Source: Corallococcus sp. NCRR
GTDB lineage: Bacteria; Myxococcota; Myxococcia; Myxococcales; Myxococcaceae
DNA length: 64,000 nucleotides
Direction of reading: 5' to 3'
NCBI RefSeq assembly: GCF_026965535.1
Contig: NZ_CP114039.1
Location: forward strand, 2,418,001-2,482,000
Both the position numbers and the translations under genes were made by a program. Shown here piece by piece: positions 1-8,200 of this stretch (position 1 is the first letter of the stretch; every line of letters starts with the position of its first letter). The notes below the pieces were generated by a model that had not been told where the DNA came from, ran no database searches, and saw only the letters and a list, made by a program, of their open reading frames with translations.

Positions 1-116
1 TTCCCGTCTTGCCGCCCGTGCACGCCTCCATCGCAGCGCTCCGTGAGGCGTGCATCCTCGCGGAGGACTTCGGGGCGCAGGACTTGTTCACGGGCCGCTG
101 GCCGCCTGCGTGGGGT

Positions 117-1382
117 TCAGCTTTCTTCCTTGGGCGGCGGGCCTCGGAAGGCATCCAGCTTCTTCGCGGCCTCCAGCTTCACCGCCTTGCCCTCCTGCGC
201 GGAGCGGTAGAGCGCTTCGATGATGCGCATGTCCGCGAGCCCTTCTTCGCCCGGCGTGTGCGGGACGATGTTCTCCTGCACGCAGCGCGAGAAGTGGTCC
301 ATCTCCCGGGCGAACTGGCTGGGCTGGCTGAAGCTGCGCTCCACCGTGTCGTCCGCCTTGGGGAAGGACTTGGACTTCATGCCCACGCGCAGGCGCAGGC
401 CGCTGTAGGAGAAGCCGGGGTCCATGGAGGCCCAGCCGTCCGTGCCCATCAGCCGCAGGTCCTTCGTCTCGTGCGTGCTGTAGTGGCTGGTGCAGTGCGC
501 CTGGAAGCCGGAGGGGAAGCGCAGGTGGAAGGCGAAGGACTCCTCCACCTCCTTGAAGCGTGGGTCGTTGGGGGTGCTGTAGCTGAAGCCCTGCACCTCC
601 GTGGGCTCCTCGCCGCTGAAGTAGCGCGCGGCGGAGAGGCAGTAGATGCCCACGTCCGGCAGCGCGCCTCCGCCCGCCAGCGACTTCTTGTGACGCCACT
701 GGTTGGGGTCGCCCTGGTTCTGGCCGTTGTTCGCGGTGAAGAGCTTGAGCGTGCCCAGTTCCTTGTTGCGCGCCATCTGGATGACCGCGCGGTGGTGCGG
801 TTCGTACTGGAGGCGGTAGGCGATGCCCAGCTTGCGGTCCGCCTTCTTGCAGGCGTCGATCATCTGCTGGCACTCGGCCGAGGTGTTGGCCATGGGCTTC
901 TCGCAGAAGACGTGCTTGCCCGCCTGCGCCGCGCGCACGGTGAACTCCGCGTGCATGCTGTTGGGCAGGACGATGTAGACGGCCTGCACTTCCGGGTTGT
1001 CTTTGATTTGATCGAACGACTTGTAGTCGTAGAGGGCCTTGTCGGCGACGCCGTACTGCTTCGCGATGGCTTGTGCCTTCGCTCGGTCACCGCTCACCAG
1101 CGCCACGAGCTTGCCTCGCTTCATCTGTCCGAAGGCGGGGAGGAGTTCTTCCAATGACAGGTGGCCCAGGCCGACGACGGCCCAGCCCACGCGCTCGGAT
1201 TCGGGCTGCGGGTTGGGTGGGCCGGGGCGCTCGCGCTCCGTCTTGGCGTAGGTGTCCGGCAGCTTCACCTGCGGCGCGGTGGCGGCGAGCACCGGAGGCA
1301 TCCATGCGCTCGCGGTGAGGAGTCCCCCCGTGGCTCCAAGCATGCGCCTGCGGGTCCACAGCCGGGGTGTGTCGTCCATCAT
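117..1382 (-). CDS. Tat-exported Gfo/Idh/MocA family oxidoreductase
   Basis: A 421-residue NAD(P)-dependent sugar dehydrogenase-type protein, probably periplasmic. I start it at the paired ATG at 1380-1382 because this places a twin-arginine signal (TRRRML, residues 10-15) and a hydrophobic stretch ending near AAT at the N-terminus; longer ORF starts only add a non-conserved leader. The Rossmann motif GLGHLS is at about 71-76 and the family signature EKP, in VFCEKPMA, at 161-163. The Tat leader plus Gfo/Idh/MocA fold resembles glucose-fructose oxidoreductase, whose cofactor is bound before export, but the substrate cannot be told from sequence. It stands alone and diverges from the gene at 1516. 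Family assignment is firm; the specific reaction is unknown. Confidence 0.9.
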   Translation of the reverse strand: MMDDTPRLWTRRRMLGATGGLLTASAWMPPVLAATAPQVKLPDTYAKTERERPGPPNPQPESERVGWAVVGLGHLSLEELLPAFGQMKRGKLVALVSGDRAKAQAIAKQYGVADKALYDYKSFDQIKDNPEVQAVYIVLPNSMHAEFTVRAAQAGKHVFCEKPMANTSAECQQMIDACKKADRKLGIAYRLQYEPHHRAVIQMARNKELGTLKLFTANNGQNQGDPNQWRHKKSLAGGGALPDVGIYCLSAARYFSGEEPTEVQGFSYSTPNDPRFKEVEESFAFHLRFPSGFQAHCTSHYSTHETKDLRLMGTDGWASMDPGFSYSGLRLRVGMKSKSFPKADDTVERSFSQPSQFAREMDHFSRCVQENIVPHTPGEEGLADMRIIEALYRSAQEGKAVKLEAAKKLDAFRGPPPKEES

Positions 1383-1515
1383 TCGCGGGCCTCCTGGTGT
1401 CGGTGCTTGAAGCGGTTGGAATCCAAGCGCCGGATGGGACGAGAGGGGTGGGCTTCTCCTGGTCCGACGTGGGGGGCTGTTGGAAACAGGATCGAGGCGG
1501 CGTGTGCTTCCGCCC

Positions 1516-2040
1516 ATGACGACCTCTCCTGAACAGCGCGGTGATGCCGCGTCCTTCTCCTCCTATTTCGCCGGCCGCGCTGTCGCCGAGCGCGGCTTCG
1601 TGTGGGGCGCCCCCGACGGAGCCCAGGCCCTGGCGGACGCGTCGGATGTGGTGATCCACCGGTGGGACGAACGTGGGCTGAAGGTGGCGTGCATGGTGAA
1701 CCGCGCGCGGGACCCGGCGCGGCGCTTCGCCCTGACGCGTGAAGAGGTGACGGCGCTGGCCCTGCGCTGTCTCGATGCCGGCGCGGCGCGCTCTCCTGCG
1801 CGACGTGTGTCCATCGAAGTGTTCGAGCTGGGCACGCCGCCCACTCCCGAGGACCGGGCGCGGCTTTCACCGCTGCGCAGGGGCTCGGGCGCGGAGGGCG
1901 TCGACATCACTCCGTGGATCCTGGCCCCGTCCACTGGAGCCCTCTGGTCCGGAGCTCCGCTGGGTGGCTTCTTCGTCGGACGGCGCTTCTTCCAGGAGGT
2001 GATGCGCGGTTACTCCGCCGCGCACCGGTCTCCCGCGTAG
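1516..2040 (+). CDS. Hypothetical protein, 174 aa
   Basis: I do not recognise a family. The ATG at 1516 (MTTSPEQRG) is preferred over the upstream ATG at 1480, which adds a basic, non-conserved leader. The protein is soluble-looking with no signal peptide or membrane segment, mixed alpha/beta by eye, and has a tryptophan-containing stretch (DITPWILAPS). Its last 13 or so codons lie inside the first copy of a tandem repeat; the second copy repeats the same C-terminal peptide (MRGYSAAHR, then PPA in place of SPA) and its own stop. It converges on the NRPS operon, so its 3' end is shared with the triplicated junction described at 2001. Confidence 0.6.
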   Translation: MTTSPEQRGDAASFSSYFAGRAVAERGFVWGAPDGAQALADASDVVIHRWDERGLKVACMVNRARDPARRFALTREEVTALALRCLDAGAARSPARRVSIEVFELGTPPTPEDRARLSPLRRGSGAEGVDITPWILAPSTGALWSGAPLGGFFVGRRFFQEVMRGYSAAHRSPA

Positions 2041-2257
2041 CACGCGTCATGCGGAGCGTGGCCGGCTCCGGTCGTGGCTGGAAGGCGATGCGCGGTTACT
2101 CCGCCGCGCACCGGCCTCCCGCTTGAGGATGCGTCATGCGGAGGCGGGCTTGCTCCGGTCGTGGCTGGAAGGTGATGCGCGGTTGCTTCGCCGCGCACCG
2201 GCTTCCCGCTTGAGAATGCTTCAGGCGGAGGCGGGCTTGCTCCGGTCGTGGCTGGAG
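2001..2257. repeat. Triplicated convergent gene junction, 86-87 bp units
   Basis: Three direct copies start at 2001, 2087 and 2174, each beginning GATGCGCGGTT and ending near GGTCGTGGCTGGA. Each unit carries the last 12-13 codons of the rightward gene (1516-2040) and, on the other strand, the last 11-12 codons of the leftward NRPS3 including a TGA. In copy 1 the leftward strand still encodes SHDRSRPRSA then stop, matching the true end SHDRSKPASA of NRPS3 in copy 3. The ancestral convergent junction has therefore been duplicated twice, leaving vestigial tails of both genes. Each unit also contains an imperfect inverted repeat (GCCTCCGC / GCGGGAGGC in copy 2), so a terminator hairpin may have been triplicated. 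Confidence 0.9.
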
Positions 2258-5200
2258 AAACGCCACGTGTCGGGGAGACCCCGCTCCTTTAGGAGCGCCT
2301 GGCACTTGGACAGCCGCGCCTCCACGTCGGGCGTGCGCGGGTCGAAGAGCAGGCCCGCCACTGTTCCGCTGTGCGCTACCTGGAGCCCCACCGCTCCGGA
2401 GGCCTCCATCACCTCCAGCAGCAGGTCGAAGTGGGGCTTGGGCAGGAAGCGCTGGTTGATGCGCGCGCTGGTCGTGGCCACCTCGCCCAGCAGCCGGTAG
2501 TCCCCCGTTGCTAGCGCCCGCTCCAGTGCGGCACGCAGGCGATGGAACTGCTCGATCTCCTCGCTGTCGTAGCGCGCGGGCGCGTGGGCCAGGGTGTCCA
2601 CGCCCTTGCCACCAGGGTCCAGGTTGATGCTCACCACTCGCAGGTCGAGTACCTCTCCGCTGAAGCGTTGGAGCACCACGCCCTCGCGATGCGCGAAGAT
2701 GAGCGCGCTGTTGCCGAAGATGGTGGAGTCCGACGCCGTCTCCGCCTTCACCGCCAGCCGCGCGGTGTCCTCCGGTGTCAGCGGCCGGTCCAACGCCGCG
2801 GACACGGCGCGGATGGTGGCCACCACGTCGCTCGTGGAGGAGCCCAGCCCCCATCCCACCGGGATGTTGCTGTGCACCACCAGATGCCCGCCGCGCGGCT
2901 CCACGCCTGCCCACTCCAAGGTGAGCGCGGCGGCCCTCGCCGCCTTGGTCTTCCACGTGGGCTCCACGGTGAGCCCCGTACCAGACGTGAGCTGGAAGCG
3001 CGCATCCGAGCGCAGCATGCCGCAGGGCAGCGACAGCAGGCCCCGATGCAGGCGCCCGTCCGCGTCGCGGAACACGCCTTGGAGCAGCTCACCATGGTGA
3101 CCTACGGCTTCGCCCCGTCCCTCGGGGGAGAGCGCAGGGGCCGCTTCCACCACGGGCACGGCTGGGATGGCGGGCGCCGTGTCTGGAGTAGGTGCGCGGG
3201 CGGCAAGGGCTTCGCCGACGAGCTTCTCCAGGCGGTGGATGGTGCGGTGCTTGAGCAACTGCCGCAGGCCCAGCGTCACTCCGAACTGGTCGGTCATGCG
3301 CGCGAGCAACTGGAGGGCTCGCATGGAGTGCCCGCCCAGTTCGAAGAAGTCCGCGTGGATGCCCACGGTGGGCAGGCCCAGCACGTCCTTCCAGAGCTCC
3401 GCCAGCCGCTCCTGGAGCGGCGTCTGGGGCGCGACCATCGGCGCGGCGGGACCTTCGTCACCGAAGGCCGGGGGCAGGGCGCGCTCATCCACCTTGCCGC
3501 TGAGGTTGCGGCGCAGGCGCGAGACGAACTGGTAGCGCTCCGGCAGCATGTAGTCCGGCAGCGTCTTCGCGAGGAAGTTCTGGAGGCGGGCTCCGTCCAG
3601 GAGCTGCCACGCGGCGGATTCACCTTCCGCGTGCGGGTGCTCCATCCACACGCTTGGGTCGAAGTACTCGGCGACGCCCCGCTCCACGTCCACCGTCACC
3701 GGCTGCATGGTGCCCGGGAGCGCGTACTCGCCGGACGCGGTGAGCCGCTGGCCGCTCCACTGCTCCCACGAAGCCAGGTCCCCGCGGATGTACTGCGAGC
3801 GCGGCTCCACGTGGAGCATCCGGCCTCCCACGCGCTCGTGGATGCGCAGCCACGGGTCCTGGAGCTGTCCGTCCTCGCGGCGCGCGTGGCACCACTGTTC
3901 GAAGGACAGGTCCGGACGTGACGCCTTGCCCGTGGGCCGCACCGGGACGACCACCCGGCCCAGCCCGTGCGCGCGCGCCAGCACCTTGAAGCCCCGCAGG
4001 ATGAGCGTGGCGAGTCCCCGGCCCAGGGCGTCCTCGGCCACCACGCCGGTGAGGATCATCAGCGTGTCGGCGGGCACGCCGCGCGCCGCGTCCTCGAAGC
4101 CCTGCCGCAGCCCCGCGTCCCAGCCCGCGGGCAGGCCCTCGCGCGTGCCGTCCCAACGGATGGGCAGCGCGTTGCCGGCGGCCACCACCGCGTCGTTCTC
4201 GTCGACGAGCGCGAACTGGTGCGCGGCGAACTCCTCCGCGAGCCTCGGCCAGAACTCGCGCAGGACCGTGTCCCCCGCGAAGAAGTCCGGCCACGCGCCC
4301 ACGTGCAGGTCGTCCATGGCCCGCTTCAGCTCCGGACGCTGCGCGAGCGTGAACATGCGGTAGCGCAGGCCCTCGCCCTGGAGCGTGCTCGCGGCCTCGT
4401 GCAGCTCCACGGTGGCCACCAGGCCGTCGCCGCCGCCGGGCTTCTTCGCGTGCCGCACGATGCATCCCGCCACCGCCGGGTGCGCGGCGAGCCGGGATTC
4501 AATCTCCTCCAGCTCCACGCGGTTGCCGCGGACCTTCACCTGCTTGTCCACGCGGCCGATGAACTCGACGTCGCCCGCCTCGGTGTACCGGCCCAGGTCT
4601 CCGGTGCGATACATCCGCGCGCCCGGCTCCTGGCCGAAGGGGTCTGGCAGGAAGGCGCGAGCGGTGCGCGCCGGGTCGCCCAGGTAGCCGCGCGCGAGCC
4701 CCGGCGTGCTCACGTACAGCTCGCCGGTGACGCCGAAGGGCACGGGGCGCAGCGCTTCATCCAACAGGTATAGGCGCGTGTTGGCGATGGGCCGGCCCAG
4801 CGGGACGATGTCGCCGTCCACCGGCCGCGCGCAGTCGAAGCGGCTGGCGTCCACGGTGACCTCCGTGGGGCCGTAGTGGTTCGCCAGGCGGGTGGGGAAC
4901 GTCGCGACGAACGCGTCGCGCAGCTCGCGCGGCAGGTACGCGCCGCCGGAGAGGACCCGCCGCAACGACGGCAGCTCCGGGATGCGCCCGGCACGCCGCG
5001 CGTCCACCAGCTCCCCCAGCATCAGGGGCACGCACTGGAACAGGGTGATGGACTCACGGCGCACCACCTCCGCCAGGTGCTGGGGCGAGCGGGCCGCGGC
5101 GTGCGGCGGAATCACCACGCGCGCGCCTACGGTCAGCGGCCAGTAGAGGTCCAGCACGAACGGGTCGAACGTGAACGAGGTGAGCAGCAGCACCGCGTCG

Positions 5201-8200
5201 CTCGCGTCCAGCGCGTAGTCCCGCTGGGTGGAGGCGACGACGTTGGCGATGCCCCGGTGCTCGATCTCGATGCCCTTCGGCACGCCCGTGGTGCCCGACG
5301 TGAACAGCACGTAGGCCAGGGCCCTGCCACCCAGCGAACCCTCCGGAGAAGTGGAGGGACGGGACGCCACGGCCGCGCTCTCCGCGTCCATGGAGAGCAC
5401 CGCCAGCCCCGGGCGCTGGAGGCTGGTGGCCAGCGGCCCCTCGGTGATGAGCAGCCGGGCTCCGGCGGTGTCGAGCACCTGGGCCTGACGCTCCTCCGGA
5501 TGCTCCGGGCTGACGGGCACGTACGCGGCGCCCGCCTTGAGCACGGCCAGCAGCGCGAGCACCAACCGCGGTGACGGCTCCAGGCGCACGCCGATCCGGT
5601 CCTCCGGACCCACGCCGTGGGCCCGCAGGTGGTGGGCCCAGCGGTTGGCCTCCTGGTCCAGCTGCCGGTACGTGAGGTGTCCGCCCTCCCAGGACAGCGC
5701 CACCGCGTCCGGCGTGCGCTCCACCTGCGCTTCGACCAAGCGGTGCACGCCGGTGTCCGCGTCGTAGGGCAGCGCCGTGTCGTTGAACGCGTGCAGCAGC
5801 CGCTGCTCCGACGTCGTGGACAGCATCCGGTAGTCCGCGAGCGCGCGGGTGGGGTCCGCCACCAGCTGTTCGACGAGCGAGAGGTACTGCTCCAGCATCC
5901 GCTCCGCGGTCGCGGCCTTGAACAGGTCGGTGTTGTAGTTGAGCCGGACGATGACGCCCTGGGCGACGTGGTCCACGATGTACGTGAGGTCGAACTTGGA
6001 CGTCTCGCTCTCGGCGACCTCGATGCCGCGCAGGAACTCCAGCTGGAGCCCGTCGAAGCGGACCTCGTCGGCGAGCCGCAGCTTGTTGTTCTGCAACCCG
6101 TACATCACGGAGAAGAGCCGGTTGCGCGACAGGTCCGTGTCCGGGTTCAGCTCCTGGATGGCCAGCACGCTGGGGTAGACGTGGTGGTCATACGCCTCCG
6201 CCGCCGTCTGACGCGTGTCCTCCAAGAGCTGCTGGAAGGTCATGCCCGGCCGCACCGTGCAGCGCATGGGCAGCGCGGTGGCGAAGAGCCCCAGGAGCGG
6301 CGCCACGCGCTCGTCATCACGGTTGGCGATGGGCGTGCCCACCACGAAGTCCCGCTGTCCGCTCAGCCGGTGCAGCTGCGCGTGCAGCGCGGAGAGGAAG
6401 ACGATGTTGAGCGTGGTGTGGTGCCTGCGGGCGAAGGCGTCGATGGCGGCGGCGCGCTCCTTCGGGATGACGCGGTGGACCTCCGCGCCGTTGAACGTCT
6501 GGAAGGCGGGGCGCGGGAAGTCGAGCGGCAGCTCCAGGGGTGGCGGGAGCGTGGCGAACTTCTGGAGCCAGTAGCGGCGCTGGGGCTCCAGGGCGCCGGA
6601 GGCCACTGCGTCGTGGATCCACGCGGCGTAGTCCACGTAGCCCAGCCGCAGCTCCGGCAGGCGCGGGGCTCGCGCGGCGCGGAGGGCGTTGTAGAGCTCG
6701 CTCAGCTCCCGCGCCAGGTTCATGGTGGAGGTCTCGTCCCAGATGATGTGGTGGACGAGGAAGAGGACGAGGAAGCGGCCGCCGGAGAAGTGCGCGAGCT
6801 TCACGTGGAACATCGGGCCGTTCTCGAAGTCGAGCGACATCCCGCTGTGCTGGCGCGCCAGCTTCTGCACCTCCGCGTGGAAGTCCGCGTCCGGGACGTC
6901 GCGCCGATCCAGGTACAGCGACTCACGGGTGACGGCCACGTGCGGGCGGACGAACTGCACGGGCTGGCCGTCCACGTAGCCGAAGTGCAGCCGGAAGATG
7001 TCGTGGCGGTCCACCAGCGTCTGCCAGGCGCGCGTGAAGGCGTCCAGGTCCAGGTCACCGGTGAGCACCAGGTCGCCGATGCACACGTTGTAGAACGGGC
7101 TGTCCGGCTCCAGCTCGTGCATGTACCACTCGGGGAACTGGTACGTGGCCAGCGGGTAGTGCGCCCGGGGCTCCAGCCTGCGCAGGGGCGGCAGCGCCAC
7201 CGCCGGCGCGGCGCCGTCAGTGGGGGCGCTCCGCAAGGCCTCGATGCGCTGCGCGATGCGCGCCACCGTCTGGCCCTCGAAGAGGTCGCGCACGGACAGC
7301 TCCACGCCGGTGAGGGCGCGCAGCTTCGCGTTGGACTGGATGGCCACCAGCGAGTGCCCGCCGAGCGCGAAGAAGTTGTCCTCCGCGCCGACGCGGGGCA
7401 GGCCCAGCAGGTCCGCCCAGACGTCCGCGACCCGCTGTTCGAGCGGCGTGCGGGGCGCGACATAGGCGGTGAGCGACCCCAGGTCGCCCTCTCCCGGCGC
7501 GGGGAGCGCGTTGCGGTCCACCTTGCCGTTGGGCAACAGCGGCAGCGCATCCATCAGCACGAAGGCGGACGGCACCATGTAGTCCGCCAGCCGGCTGGAC
7601 AGGTACTCCGCGAGCGCGGCCGGGGTGACGGCCTCTGGCTCCTTGAGGACGGCGTAGGCCACCAGCCGCTTCGCGTGGCCCTTGTCCCCGCGCGCGATGA
7701 CCACCGAGTCCCGCAGGCCCGGGTGCTGGGCGAGCGCGGACTCCACTTCGCCAATCTCGATGCGGAAGCCGCGGATCTTCACCTGGTGGTCGATGCGGCC
7801 GAGCACCTCGATGCTGCCGTCCTCCAGGAAGCGCACCAGGTCGCCGGTGCGGTACAGCCGCTGGCCGGGCTCCGTGGCGAACGGATCCGGCACGAACGAG
7901 CGGGCCGTCTTGAAGGGGTCCCCCAGGTAGCCGCGCCCCACGCCGACGCCGCCGATGTACATCTCCCCCGCGACGCCGATGGGCACCGGCTGGAGGAAGG
8001 TGTCCAGGATGTACGCCTGGAGGTTGGGCAGCGTGCCGTTGATGGGCAAGCTGGCCCAGTGCATGGAGGGCGCGGACAGCATGGGGTAGTGCGCGCTGTC
8101 GTCGGAGACCTCCGTGGCGCCGTAGGCGTTCACCATGGGCACGCCCGGCCACAGCTTGAACCAGCGCGCGCACAGCTCCGGCAGCAGCGGCTCACCGTTC

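Noticed and set aside
1-116. Possible gene end at the left edge
   Set aside because: No stop-bounded frame with credible coding content reaches the edge independently of the antisense shadow; I see no feature here.
9-1157. A 382-codon + strand frame opposite the oxidoreductase gene
   Set aside because: Low-complexity composition and no family features; the opposite strand encodes a complete Gfo/Idh/MocA protein.
2041-2220. CRISPR-like array or REP element
   Set aside because: The units are contiguous without spacers and are explained by triplication of two gene ends.
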